The notes: generated by a model not told the origin, from the letters alone. A stretch of DNA of 64,000 bases from Mesodorylaimus sp. YZB2_4 (GCA_030248295.1 JASANH010001439.1:110047-174046); one strand, 5' to 3'; counted from the first letter of the stretch, positions 1 to 19,055 are shown. Translations and numbers: made by a program.

Positions 1-634
1 TATATTTCGATATCAAATATAAAGCTGAAAAATAGACGATGGGGGTCAGGTTGAGAGTTAGGTGGATCGGGCGTATTTTAGGCTGGTCAAACCCTGATTC
101 CTAGATAGCAAAAAGGAACAGGAGGTCTGGAAGTCGTCAAGTTGGAGGCCCCTTACACTTATGCGCCCAATATCTCGAGATAGGTGAGAGATCGAAACTT
201 TTCGTGACAGGCATTCGATTTTTCTTTCATTTGCGATCACGCTGATGTGTCGCAGATCAGGAAACACCAATCGGTCAATGAGTTATGGTCGATATCGCCC
301 CACCACCAAAAAGCGTTTTCTTTGTGTGAACATTGTTTTCGTTGTATTCATCATGGAGATTAAAAAGTACAGAATGCGAACACAACAAAACAAGTTCGAT
401 TTATCAATGTGATAAGCAGAAGTGAGTTCTTAAACAAAAGTTGTTATCTCTGAGTCTCAAGAACATTCTTTATAATCAAAACCACTCACCTTTTTCTTCA
501 AATATATATTCCAATCGACAAGCATACTGTACGGTAATCCCACTATTTTGTAACTCGTCGTATCGTAGAGCACCGATCTATAAAAGAGCATACACGAATC
601 AACAACCTCGAAAAATCAATAATCATCGAATCAA
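1..634. other. Gene-free AT-rich stretch
   Basis: I see no convincing exon, RNA gene or repeat here. The sequence is AT-rich and holds only short unrelated open frames. Confidence 0.4.
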
Positions 635-1495
635 TCAATAACCCAGTAATTGTTCTTGGTTGGGCTGTACCCAATCCTGAGATGGCATTGGACCTCTCTG
701 CCCATTCACTACTTCATGAGGCTCACTCCCGATATACGGCCCACCTTGAGGGACCACAGGCCTCCTATCTTCCACCTGCACAACTACTGGTTCGTAACCC
801 CACTTATCGCTAAAAGGTCTCTCCAACTTCATGTCCACAACACTTACCCTATTCAACCATGGGGTTGTCAATTGACCAATCATCCTTGCGCCCACATGCC
901 ACTGTTCGTTTGATTGCCTGACCACCTTGTACGCCCTGCGTAACCACGATTGATAGGTCAAACATGGAACCAACTTTGTCCTTTGCACGTCCTCTCGATC
1001 CGCCATTTGGGGAGCCCGTTGAGCGGTTGCAATGCATGCCAGCCGTCGACATACCCAACTTCGCTTGTCCCAGTGACAACGGATGACCCAACTCTGTCAC
1101 CATTGGCACGCCATACTTTTGACCCACTCGATCCAACTGATCGATGTTCGCTTTCATCATGATCTGTTGCTTCATCACTGGCAGGCCCGCTTCGTCTCGT
1201 CCTTCTTCAGCTTGCCTAACTCGTACAACCACCGGCGACTGGCGACTGGCCATCCAGTCCCACTCTGGTTGCATCCACTGATTGAGTAGAGTCGACATCT
1301 GTTCGCAAATTGACCTCTTGACCATCGACAACTGGTGCGCCCACTTGATCGTTGACCACCTCGCCGACTTGATCCTCAACACGTTCTTCCATTGCCACTC
1401 GACCATTGCCAACCAGTGCCTCTTCTCGTTCGTTAACCACCTACTCGAAAGATTATCAAATGAAGATCGCAAATCCCCCTTTCTGGCCACATTGA
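635..1495 (-). pseudogene. Unidentified coding-like segment in shifting frames
   Basis: Two overlapping minus-strand frames are open for long stretches (about 849-1541 and 635-1006), and the most protein-like reading changes frame between them. The rightmost part reads as an acidic Val/Glu/Asp-rich sequence in a third frame (about 1216-1440). The leftmost part is richer in Trp, Arg and Pro (for example YQSWLRRAYKVV and DKWGYEPVVVQVEDRRP) and ends at a stop at 635. I do not recognise a family. The frame changes suggest a decayed gene or mobile-element ORF. A similar minus-strand coding-like segment lies beyond the LINE at 3300-4023, so the LINE may have landed in one larger unit. A gene with unseen short introns is the alternative. 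Confidence 0.3.
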
Positions 1496-1508
1496 CCCCC
1501 CCCCCCCC
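1496..1508. repeat. Poly(C) run, 13 bp
   Basis: Thirteen consecutive C on the plus strand, directly next to the 5' limit of the LINE coding similarity. Confidence 0.95.
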
Positions 1509-3247
1509 AGCAATGCGGAGAAAGCGAATGCTTTGAATCAATATTTTCGACTAACTTTACGTCGGCTAATTCTATCAACTTTCATCCACCCGCAGATGAT
1601 CCTGACGATCTCATGGATTATTCGGTCAGTGAGGCCTTTGTTCGGAGACAAATCAATCAGATGAAGGTGAGCAGTGCCCCTGGTGAGGATGGACTCTCGT
1701 CACAGATTATCCGTAATATCGCCCCTTCGATTATTCCGGCACTGACGCTTCTTTTTAATCGTTCGATTCAGGAAGAGCAATTTCCCGAAGTATGGAAATG
1801 CGCCAAGGTCGTGCCGATTCCCAAGGCTGGAGAAAAGAACAAAGTGAAATCTTTCCGGCCAATTTCACTTCTTTCCATACTCTCAAAGCTACTAGAGCGT
1901 CATGTCGAAGATATTTTACGCCGAAAACTACGCCTTTCGCCTCGCCAGCATGGTTTTTGTAGACGTCGGGGCACAAATAGTGCTCTCTTAAATGCCACGC
2001 AATACGTCCATGACGCCCTTAATTCGAAGAAAACGAAAGTGTCAAAGAGTTATAAATTTGTGGTTGGTCTATTTCTGGACATTAAGAAAGCCTTCGATCA
2101 AGTTCAGCATTCAACCCTGCTTGAGCGTCTTTCGACTTATCATCGCTTACCTGTGAAGATCATCCGATGGCTGTTGTCATATTTAACTGGCCGGTCGCAA
2201 CGGGTTGTAATTGGCAATTGTTCATCGGACGTTTCGGCCGTGACCAGTGGGGTCCCACAAGGGTCTATCTTGGGTCCCACATTATTCGTAGCGTTTATCG
2301 ACCCGCTGCTGGAAGAATTTTCCCGAAGATTTCGAGACGCCCTTCTTCAAGCCTACGCAGACGATTTAGCTTTATTTGTTCCAGTCGAGTCAAAACAAGA
2401 TATTGAAAGAGTGATGCAATCAATGGTCGATTTTATTTGCACTTGGGTTAGAGATTCTGGTTTGGATTTTAGCGTCGAAAAATTCCAAGCGATTTTATTC
2501 CGATACGGTCATCAAAAATTGGATTCGGTGCCCAAGATCACAGTCCTTGGTCAAAGAGTGGAGTTCCTCGCGAAGGTAAAATATCTTGGGATCACTTTTG
2601 ACTGTCATTTAGATTTCTCGGATCACATATCAGATTTAGTCCGTAAGTGCAATACAATGATTGGCGTATTGAGAAGGAAGCTGGGTAGGCATGCACCTCC
2701 GTCTGTTTTTGGTAGAGTGTATGATTCATGTATTAGGTCGCTCTTGGAAGATGGATCAGCTGTTTGGGATCCTGTCAAAAAATGTGATATTGATCATCTG
2801 GAAAGAGCGAACAAGTTTGCTGTGCGATTGTATCTCAATAATTTTACTATGTCTTACGAGGATGCCTTGGTAAAGGCAGGCTGGTGTACTTTGTATGAGC
2901 GACGTAAACGTGCAAAATTGAGTTTATTTTATAAGCTTTACCATGGGCATAATGATTTTGGGAATTCTCGTTTTATACACAAATCTGACTGTCGTGCTAG
3001 CAGGCGATTGTGTGAACCACATCATTTGGTTATTCCGAGTCATAATTTCGAGTCTTACAAACGGAGTTTTGTGTTTTCTGCAACGGTTTTATGGAACTCT
3101 GTACCATGGGATTACGCTTGGTCGACTTTTCGTGGGTTTAGTAACTTTATCATGAGTATGAGTTTTGATTAATTTTATGTGTCTCCCGCCCGTCAAGTGC
3201 ATGTATTTGCTTGGGTACGGAGTAAACGATGACGATGACGATGACGA
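1509..3247 (+). mobile_element. 5'-truncated non-LTR retrotransposon (CR1/L2-like), intact RT frame
   Basis: An open frame from about 1515 to the stop at 3170-3172 encodes a reverse transcriptase (519 codons from the ATG at 1613). Visible in order: the APGEDGL start of the RT region; LDIKKAFDQVQHSTL (motif A, catalytic Asp); GVPQGSILGP (motif B); AYADDLALF (motif C, catalytic Asp pair); and KVKYLGITFD (primer-grip region). The upstream AP endonuclease and ORF1 are absent, so the copy is 5'-truncated, near a poly(C) run. After the stop come about 55 bp of 3'UTR and a short GATGAC tandem tail (about 3227-3247), a normal CR1/L2/Jockey-type ending. No frameshift or stop interrupts the RT, so the insertion is young. 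Family placement rests on motifs only; Rex1 or another CR1-clade group is possible. Confidence 0.9.
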
Positions 3248-3299
3248 CTCAATTCGCTCCACCACGCGTGGACTTGCCGCCAGCCAATTGTCTTGCAAG

Positions 3300-4023
3300 C
3301 GATCATCATCAGGTACTCAATCCCCCGACGGATCCGCTAGCGGTGACATGCTGCTGTAGTCATCGTCCACTTGATCACCATCAACCACGACTTCAGTCGC
3401 TTCGCCATCTTCACTGTCGCCATCACGTCTAAGCATATCTCTTTTTAAAATTCGTACAATCGCAAGTTTGCCAATACTGGTGGCATGATTTCGATGATCT
3501 TCTCGTCATCGAAATCCCAGCACCGCCGATTGTCCGCTGTCAGTCGCTCGTGGAATTTGGCCATAGCCCGCTCGAAGTCGACTGCTTTGATCAACTGTTC
3601 TTTCCTGATGTCTTCCACTGTCGGGTATTCAGGATACGTGCCATGGCCGCCTGCAATGCCAAACGGCGCCATATCAGCCTCCTGAACATGTTCTTGCGAT
3701 CCTCCCCTGGTCGTCGTGGGATATCCCTCCATTCACACGCACGCAACGACAATGAGATGTCACGTTTCCCCATCATTGTGTTCCACCGCCTGGCCGTCGC
3801 AAGCCGACCGGTCAACGATCGCCTTGTCTTCGTTGTCGTCGTTGGTGACCGTTGGCCAGTCGATCTTGTGCCAGCCGGCTGTCCGCCATCCGCAGAAGTG
3901 CCCGCTGATCGCACTGACATGCACTCGCTTCCCCTCTCCATTCCTGTCGTGACATTCGTCGCTTTCTGCGAATATGCACTCAAGACACACGTTATGCACT
4001 GTGTGGCCTACCAACGTAGCCAT
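3300..4023 (-). pseudogene. Unidentified coding-like segment, frame-shifted
   Basis: On the minus strand a reading begins with an ATG at 4023 (MATLVGHTVHNVCLECIF), continues through a Cys/His-containing region to a stop near 3760, and appears to continue in another frame at 3445-3732 (containing LTADNRRCWDFDDEKIIEIM). It then seems to shift again into an Asp/Glu-rich tail ending near 3310. I do not recognise the product. The CxxC and HxxxxxHxxxxC spacing could be a small zinc-binding unit, but this is not a defined motif match. Probably the remains of a gene or of a mobile-element ORF, interrupted by frameshifts and possibly split by the LINE from the segment at 635-1495. Confidence 0.3.
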
Positions 4024-4779
4024 CTACAGCTCCTCACAAACCAACTCAAAAACCAAACCAAGCCTCAGTGAGTCCAAATTAGAACCCAACAAGACCCAAG
4101 AAAAAGCCCAAAACTAATCTCACACACACCGCTCACAGATCTCTGACACCATTCACACGAGTTGAAGTTTGAAAAGAAAAGAGACCCTTGAGACTGAAAT
4201 AATCTCGCCAGTGCCGCCAAAAATTCTTTAGAAATGTTTTGTGTCGTGATATGGGTACGGTTATGATAATATCCTGCCCGTTCTCCTGACCTATCCTGAA
4301 CCTAAACGGTGCCACCACATAAACTTATTGGTAACCTAAGAAACCCAGCAAATCCCCTCGCCTCCACACGCTCCTTCCTCTCGATTGTACCCGTGAACCA
4401 GAGACGTGCCCGCAGCGCTCCAACGGTTAGGGACTATGCCTAGAGAAAGTCCTTTCCAATCCCACTGATCTCCCTTTTACCCGAACTCCAACTATCTTCC
4501 TTTTTACCCCTGATATGTGATACATATGTCACGGGTCCAGCAGCACGGGTTCGATTCCCGGTCAAGCTTAATGCTTTTGATTATTTCTTTCTTCTTACCC
4601 ATTCTCTAAAAGATGGCAGCAAAAAAAGTGATGTTCTGAATTTGCGGAATTTTTTTATTTCAACGCATTCACAATGGACGCAAGACGTACAAAAGATCAA
4701 AATGGAAATTTCATGCTCAGGGTATATTTGGTCTCAAAAAGTAAAATTTACACAGGATTAATTTATCATCATGGAAAAT
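4024..4779. other. Spacer with one tRNA B-box-like site
   Basis: No coding exon is seen between the fragment on the left and the BIRC6 stop codon. A sequence matching the pol III B box (GGGTTCGATTCCCGG) lies at about 4548-4562, but I could not fold a whole tRNA around it. It is probably a SINE or tRNA relic. Confidence 0.4.
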
Positions 4780-7700
4780 TTACTCGGGCGAAGTCATGTG
4801 ACCCAATTCCTGAATCAGTGCTTCCACAGTACGTTCCATACTACGAACTGATACAACCCCCAGACCGCTGTCTAATGCAGCTGCAGCCAATGCTGAAGAA
4901 CTTTTCTTATCTTTTTCTTTTTCTTTCGAATTGACCAACACGTCCACTTGCGCTTGACAAAGCCATTCGTGAGCTTGTTGAATGATTGCATCTTTCTTGT
5001 ACCACATGTGACGACGAATAACTTCCTGCAATGTATCTGCGCGTGTTGTGGGGAGAGAACAAAGTTGAATTCGCGCGTTTTTTGTTGTTCCTTACAGCAA
5101 GTTGGTATCGACGGCTTTAGTTAGGCGTGTGTGCGCGCAGAAATTTTGTCATTTTTTAGTTTTAGGTATAGCTATCTCACTTCTTTATGATATTAAAATC
5201 ACATATTTACCTTGAAATATTCTGGCGGCTGTTTTAATTGCTCTAAAATGGCATAATGCATGGTGGCGTGCTGTAATTGTTGATTATATGCGTGCGACAA
5301 ATGACGTCCCTTTTCTGTACCAATATACCGTTCGAAGCCTGGTTCGTTAAAATAAGGCTCTTTCACGAAAATCAAAGCCTAGAATCATGAATTGTCAAGT
5401 GTCTTTCAACTTAGACTACCTACTTATCTTACTTGAATCGAAATCAGCACCTGAAGTAAGCTACAGTACGGATTCCATTTCTCCTCTGGCCTTCCCTCCC
5501 ACGTATTTAATATACTGAGACACACTTTGCCGTCTTGATATAAATTCGGATTGAATCGGACTTCGCCATTTCCCGTGGTCAGAAAAGACACTTTGGGTGG
5601 TGAGAAAGGATAGCCAGATGGGAAGAATAAATCGAATTCGAAACAACCATTTTGATAGGGCGTTTCGTCAGGACCAGTAATTAGGACTTTAATTAAATCG
5701 CATCTTCCTTCATCCACGGCTACAAATATGCTATTGCTCCAATTCATTGGCAGGGCGTTGTGTAGGGAAGCCAGTTCGCGTGCAATTCGTTTAGTCCTTT
5801 CTTTCAACGATGGGCTGAACGGATTCAACGATTTGGCTTCTTTGCGGTAAGTAAATGGAATGACTAATTTTCCAAAATCGCCGATAAATTTCCATGTATT
5901 GATTTGAAGTTTCTGCAACAAGTGCACTCTCGTTAGTGAATTTTAAAATTCGCGCGTGTTTGATGCTCAGGTAAGAATTTGTTTAGCGCAGTGTGCTTTT
6001 TATGCGAGGAGTGTGATGTGCGGTGTGCGGTGCGCAGCCAGGCTAAATTTGTTCGGGGAAAATGTTTGCAGTTTTTGAATCGACGCTGTATTTAATGCCC
6101 ACAGCGTCTTACCTTTAAGGCGTTCATATAATTCACAGCCGCATCAGTCTCGTTAATGGTAACTGTTGGCACAGCCGAAGGCAGCGAACTGTCTGTTGTC
6201 TCTTCGATCGCATTAATATGCGTTAGTGCGAACACGAGTCCACTTGTCGATGGAGATAAGATTTCTTCGTCCGTTGTCATTTCACGGAACGAATTCAACA
6301 TAGCAATAGTAGAAGAAGCGTTCGAAGCGCCGGACGATGACGAATAGGACGAAGACAAGGTATTGGCGCTAGGACTAGCCACCGATGGGCCAGTGACCAC
6401 TTTACCAATACTGGTCGTATTGGCGTGTCTTCGCGCCGCTTCAGTGATCAAGGCGCACCATTTTTGAACCCGTTCGATAAAATCGACTAATCGAAAATCG
6501 GGCGATCCCATTCGGACACCAGGACCGTTTAGATAAATCAATAATTGGTCACGAAATCGGGGCAATAAATTCGAACAAGTCCATCGTTCAGCCGTGTTTG
6601 CCGATCTCGGAGGTCCACCCACGAAAGCGCTGAGTCGAGGAGATACTAAAAATGAAATTAGTTGCGGATATAGAGCCATCGAGCAAGCAGTTTCCAATAG
6701 TGCTTGATAAAATTCCATATGTTCGGATATGTCGAAGACTGATTCATTTTTTAGATGATACTCTAACATTGGCACTAAACTGCAATGTTCAAGTAAATTT
6801 ATCAATTCTGAGGTTATAAATTGCGATTTCTCCCCTTTTTTGTCTTCTCTATCCAACAGTTCATCAACGCCGCTGAAATCAGGATTCGAACGATACAAAA
6901 AGGAGGTCAATGCATTCATTAACCAAACTAGTTGTTCCTCGCGAGCCATTTGTTCTTCCACAGTCCGTTCGATATCCCATTGCGATCGTGTCGATCCATA
7001 TCCATAGCCTACTCCGCGATAAGACACGTTATGAGAGTTCGATTTTCGGCGACTCGACGCGATTTGAGAGACGAAATTATTTGTTCGACCATCTTTTTTG
7101 GAAGATGAAACTTTTTGTCTTTGCTGAGTTTTTGAGATTGAAATTACAGCAGAATCCGAACATGGAATAACTGACGATGAAGCACTTGCAGTATTTGAAA
7201 TTGGCGTTTTCTGTGACGATAGGCCTGAAATGGAATCCAGTATGGACATTAGGTGTTTTCAGCTTCGGGACACAGCTTCATCATCTGAAGCCCGCTTTTC
7301 AGGTAGCCCTCATTTCCTGAGGGTTTTGTTGCTAGAAGAGTCCCCTACTCGCTTTCGCCACCGCACATCACCAGTTTTTATAGCGGATCGCACATTTTCA
7401 TGGAAGTTTGTGAACAAAAACAGCCAATCTTAAACCATATTTTACACTACCGACTGCAAGAATGTGGCATTTACAGTCATGTGACGGCAATTCACTCAGC
7501 TGGAGCAGAAAAGTGCAGCCTGCCGCCGCAAAAGAGTAAACCAAAAGTACCATAGTCTTGCAAGTGTGTAAAATATGGTTTCAAATAATGGCTACCGGGC
7601 TTAAATCGGCGAAAACTGCGCAAAAGCTTTTAAACCGAAAGTGGTCTATATTCGAAATTCCTCGATAATCTACTTCAAATGAGAGAAACCCAGTCAAACC

Positions 7701-8790
7701 CCTTGAGAATTAGCCAGAATCGTTGGAGGGCTGTCTGAAACAGAATCTAGTTTTCTTTCAAAGGACCTTTTCTCCCATTACTGCAGTCGGTTTAATAAGA
7801 AATCATTGAAGTGGCCCTTTGACACGTTCCGTTTCCTTTAATGGTTTCTCCCATGAACAACATACATATTATAGTGCTGGGACACATTTAGGAAGGCGCA
7901 GGTTCGATTCCCGTCAGCTCCATTGATTTCACAAAATTGGTCTGTTGTTTTGAAGATATAACCCACCATATTACATTGGTAGATGGTTCAAGTTCCAGTC
8001 GCTCCATTCTTTCTGGAAAACCTAATTAGGCGCAGGTTCGATTCCTGTCAGCTCCATTAATTTTAAAAAACTGTTCTTATGTTTTGAAGTTTTAATTAAC
8101 TATAATAATGCGTTCTGTTACCATCCAGGCTACGTGTAGTAGAGAGTTCAAATCCCAGTCACTCCATTCTTTTTGGAAAACCTAATTTCTTTTTTAATCA
8201 AGCTTACCTTCTCTGACCGATTTTGGAATGACATGACTTCTTTCATCGATCATATCCAGCAATCGTTTGATCACTCCAGAATTGAATAACAATAATTTTT
8301 CTTGTGTTCCCGCCTCGTTGAATAATCGACTTAATCTGAGCATGGAACTCATTCTTAGCGGTTTCTGATTTAATACACGCCAAGCTCGATCGACCAAACT
8401 CCTCTCCTCGGGTTCTGGTGATGAGAGGGAGACTGCTGCGCCCATTCGAGCCTTTCTATTCGACTGACTATTGCATGCGCCCAATAAAACTCGAGATACG
8501 GTTAAAGCCAAATTTCGACGTCCTCCATTGGCCGTCCCTGCTGCACCGATGGCCGAGGAGGTGGTGGCATTATTCGAGTTGGCTGGTGACTGCTCGTCGA
8601 TAATGATGGCCGATGCCGAGGGGGCGATGGTGACCACTTTGTCTATGATCCCCTCATCGTCGCCTTTAACGTCGATATTGTCGTCGATGTTGTGTCGAGG
8701 GCCATCGAGCTGGTCGGAAGAGGATGGCGACGAGGAACAAAGCAAACGACGCCAACACTCACGTAAACGATAACTCAGTTGGGAACAAAT
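4780..8790 (-). CDS. BIRC6: BIRC6 (BRUCE/Apollon) C-terminal part, E2/E3 ubiquitin-conjugating domain
   Basis: Minus-strand exons read as about 8790-8208 (5' limit uncertain), 7224-6113, 5912-5433, 5378-5211 and 5025-4780 (stop at 4780). All internal junctions have GT-AG sites and matching phase. The UBC domain spans exons 3-4: VLITGPDETPYQNGCFEFD, RFNPNLYQDGKVCLSILN (active-site Cys in KVCLS) and RPEEKWNP, then EPYFNEPGFER, all typical of the BIRC6 UBC rather than ordinary E2s. The preceding exon has the helical segment ELINLLEHCSLVPMLEYHL, also BIRC6-like. BIRC6 is a giant anti-apoptotic E2/E3 enzyme that ubiquitinates caspases and SMAC. Only about 860 residues are found here. The BIR domain and the rest of a normally ~4,800-residue protein are not visible before the FARSA 3' end at 12374. 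Confidence 0.88.
7432..7581. mobile_element. MITE-like element with 16-bp perfect TIRs
   Basis: The 16-bp AAACCATATTTTACAC at 7432-7447 is repeated in inverted form at 7566-7581, and similarity continues a few bases inward (CTTGCAAG-like). It sits in the BIRC6 intron between exons 8208 and 7224. The same terminal motif recurs near 49710, 49858 and 49995, so it is a dispersed family. No ORF. Confidence 0.65.
7885..8190 (+). repeat. Two tandem ~140-bp units with tRNA B-box-like sites
   Basis: Two diverged copies (about 7890-8028 and 8029-8190). Each holds a GCGCAGGTTCGATTCCYGTCAGCTCC-type segment and a second weaker TTCAARTCCCAGTC-type segment followed by CTCCATTCTTT and GGAAAACCTAATT. They look like duplicated 3' ends of tRNA-derived repeats; no complete tRNA cloverleaf was found. 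They lie just downstream of the BIRC6 donor at 8207. Confidence 0.6.
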
Positions 8791-11700
8791 TTTCGCAATT
8801 CTTTTAATTTTATTTCTTTTACATCAGGATCATAAAATTACAAGCACAATTTTTTTAGCCACCCACGTCGAAATCAGGTTTTATCCAATTCTTCCTCGAA
8901 TGAGCTAAAAATTCATGCAGCTGCTTGTTATCACTGCATGCAACTCAGACAGTTATTTCCTATTTTTTTAGGTAGAAAAACACAGGTGATAAGAGATCGC
9001 GGCGATAATGTTAGACACAGTGTCAAAATAGCTGCTGATAATCGTTATCAGTGACTGTTTTCTCAAGATTTTTTGGCAGGTAGCTCGGCGGCATTTCCAT
9101 ATCATTTTTGTATCACACCTGATGGTTGTGATAAGGCTGTAAGAATGAAATAATAAGACTGAGATAAGCACTGTTATCACATATTTCACATTTGTGATAA
9201 TGGGTAGGAAAACCGTAGTGACCCCGCTATAAAAATGGAGATACCTTATCACTAAAATTTACCAACTGATAAGCATCAAAACACAGCTGATAAGCATTAA
9301 ACCTGGACGTTTGTCAGCTGCTTTTTCCTTGAAACATCAAAACATTCTTATCACTCATTGTTGCAGAGAGCATCGATGGCTAAGGCAGGTCTTGTGATGC
9401 AAATGGTGACCTTCACAATAGGACATAAGGGCATACTGTACAAGAGCGAAAGGGCACGCTTTTTCAGTGAGGCATAGTTGATTGGTGCAGTTATGATATC
9501 AGGAGCAGAAAAATGACCTTTTCTATCACCTGCCTACTGATATCTTATCATTAGTAAACCAGACCTAATCAAGCATCCCGTGACAATGGATTCCTTGCAT
9601 CGAAAACCTGTCCCACGAAGAAACCTTATCAGCGAGCCTTGCTCAATATGAATCACAAAATTTTTTTAACATGCAAGGCCTGCACTACGGAGAAGCCTTA
9701 TCAGAAATCTTGTTCTCCCGTGAAAAGTTTTTCGCCAAAAGCTTACGTCGTAAAAAGATTTCTCTTCGATTGTGAAAGAATAAAAATTAGAAAATTTTGT
9801 CGTCCAGTGTGCTCATCTAATTTTTAGCAAACTTCTGCTGACAAAGCAAAAAATTTCCCCGAAATACTGCGCTTATTCGAGATTTCTGACTGGCCTAGTA
9901 AACAGTAATTTTCAAAATGGCTCGGCAAGAAAAAAACAATGCTGAGCAAAGGGGATAAAACTGGGCGAAAACATAGTAAAAGCAGGAACGAAGCAGACAG
10001 CCTGGCCTGTCGTTTTGCAGCCCAATCGACCACCTCCTACTCACAGTCCACTGGCACAAATGGAAGCCCCGTCCATCGACCAACAGCTAGCGGGCTGCCT
10101 CGGCGAGCGAGTCGACATGTGGAAGATGTGCCTCCCCCCCCCCCCCCCCCCCCCCCCCAAAGGTACTCGCTCTGGAGTCGGTTGGTTTGGCTGGTCAATT
10201 CTGTGCCTCGCCGAGGCTGCTAGCACTGGCAAATGAATTCTCTGGCGTCAATAGAAAGAGAGAACGTTAGCAGAAAAAGATCAATAGCCTGTCGGCATAC
10301 CCTTTCCTCCAGCCTCGCCCCTCTTTCCTTGTCTTCTCACCGAATCATAAACGTTTCGCACAAAAACTATATCCACCCCTCACGATCAGCCCAGACTAGT
10401 CCTAGCCATCATAGAGCGAATTTGAGAACGTGACTAAAGAAAATGACAAAAAACCAAATTACTTTCTTCAGACGTACGAAATGTTGCTGAGATGAAAAAT
10501 TACATCCGCTCCTTGTGAATAGTACTGACTTGAATTCTCCTAATTAGCGGATGCTACCTGGGCAAAAGGGAAATAAGAAAAACAAAAATATGTTTTCAAC
10601 AATGCTTTTGTCAGGCCTTGTTATCACTAAACATGCACCAAACATGGCCAAATTCGTCAGATGGAACGTGATGTGATAACAAAAAGTACAAGCGTGAGAA
10701 GTGACTTCTTTACTCGATACCTATTGTATGGTCTTATCATACTGGATCAATGATTTCGAGACTACTGATAAAACAATTGTAAGCTAGTGACCAGTGGTCA
10801 CTGACAATGCTTCAGTGGTCCCTGACAAAACTTTAGTGCTCACTGACAAAAACTTATCCATGCTCACTGACAAAACTTCAGTGGTCACCTCACAATCAAA
10901 AGACTTATCAGTAATTATCAGCCGCCAGTACTGATAAGTCTTCTCCGTAGTCTTGAAATCCCCAGTAGTGATAAGACTTAACGGCATTCTATTTATCACT
11001 ATTACTGACAATACTAATCAGTGTGCTCCCAGTCGCTGTTACGGACAAGACTTATCGGTAGTACCATAATCAGCGTTACTGATAAGACTTATCAGAAGAG
11101 TGCGAGATCGTGTTTACTTATGAGACCTACCATTTCTTTGCGGCATTGTTATTTTTCTGATATAAGTTATCAGTTGTATCATAATCGCATTTGCTCATAA
11201 AACTTATCAGAAGTGTGCAAAATCGCTTATATCACCTTTTCTTCACTCTTCTCATTACGCCAACATAACTCGTGTTAGGGAGCGAGCGATGTGCCCATCG
11301 ATTGGTGCTCATGGAGCTCAACAAGTCGGGTTGATGTTTCATTGGCTCTTGAAACTGCTGCTTTGATCGTTACTTTGAAGGGCGAACGCCAAAAATCCCT
11401 CGACAGCAGGCGATAATCCAGCTGGAACTGACGATGAGCTAATGCGCGTGTATGCAGGAGGGAAAACCCGCAGGGCAATTAATCAACTGTACCGACCAGC
11501 CCACGGCTGAAACATCATCCTGACGGGTGATTTCCAACTGTCCCGCTCAATATCGTATTACAGAAGTCCTTTTATCAGGAGGCCACGATGTGCAGTGGAC
11601 TATTGCTACCAAGTACCAGGTTCGATCCCCAGCGAGAGAGACCGATTTGTGAAACAGTAAACTCGATTATCTTGATATTAGGGTGTGGACGACTCAACTA

Positions 11701-11943
11701 GGGCCATCGAGGGGAGAGATAAGTCAAACGAGGAAACACTCTTGCTGCAAGAGGGTGCAGCCCTCACTGTCCAAATGAGCTATGTCTGGTCCACGCCCCT
11801 TTTGAGTTGAGGTGCTCCTAGGAGAAGTCCTGGTGTGTTAATCCTACACGACTGTTCCTACAAAGGCTTGTCCATCTGCTCGACTAGGCAAATGCGCGTC
11901 TGGCAACAAACAAAACAAGCGTCCTTCATTTAGCAGTAGAGTA
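8791..11943. other. Gene-free interval saturated with TGATAA/TTATCA
   Basis: I find no convincing exon on either strand between the BIRC6 exon and the right-hand repeats. About 30 copies of TGATAA or TTATCA are spread from 8925 to 11215, often as TTATCAG or CTGATAAG and sometimes back to back. A 25-bp C run sits at 10134-10158. Near 11250-11530 are pieces of the GGCTGAAACATCA repeat family, and a B-box-like GGTTCGATCCCC lies near 11625. This interval should hold the rest of BIRC6 if that gene were contiguous, but does not. Confidence 0.6.
10134..10158. repeat. Poly(C) run, 25 bp
   Basis: Twenty-five consecutive C on the plus strand; the longest homopolymer in the window. Confidence 0.97.
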
Positions 11944-12270
11944 AAATTACCATCATTATTTGCCCTTCTAGCCTCGTCGCATCTGCGCAGATAACGCCTT
12001 TCACTCTCTACAAATCACTTGCTAACCACTCGTTTCTTCCATTTTCCTTATCAATCTTCTTTCTTCCCCTTACCCTGTCAAGTTTTCACTTTTCCGCGTC
12101 CTGTCACATCTTACATTGCTTGTCGTCTCCCTCTCACAGCCTCACTGTCCTCCTTATCAGCCTTACTGCTAACGACCAGTAAGTCTCCTTCGCATCGCTA
12201 TCCTCCCACACTGCTGCTGTCACCTGATCAAACGATGGTCTCTTAACACAACCACCCATCACTCGCACTC
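11944..12270 (+). repeat. Left arm of a ~320-bp inverted repeat
   Basis: Pyrimidine-rich arm whose reverse complement is found at 13037-13355 with good but imperfect similarity along the whole length. Shared blocks include ATTACCATCAT, GCCTTTCACTCT, CTTATCAATCT, CTTGTCGTCTCCC, CTTATCAGCCTT, ATCGCTATCCTCCCAC and GCTGCTGCT. It lies just past the FARSA stop codon. Confidence 0.85.
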
Positions 12271-12373
12271 AAACTAAGAGATAACATTTATCTTCTGTTT
12301 TCATATCAACCACCAAGAACAATCACCGTCTCCACCTCTAGCGGCGTACACCTCCCCATCACCCACCCTTCCG

Positions 12374-19055
<6,682 letters not shown>

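Noticed and set aside
11275-11478. Minus-strand 67-codon frame as a missing BIRC6 exon
   Set aside because: No BIRC6-like residues, and it contains part of the GAAACATCAACCCGA dispersed repeat.
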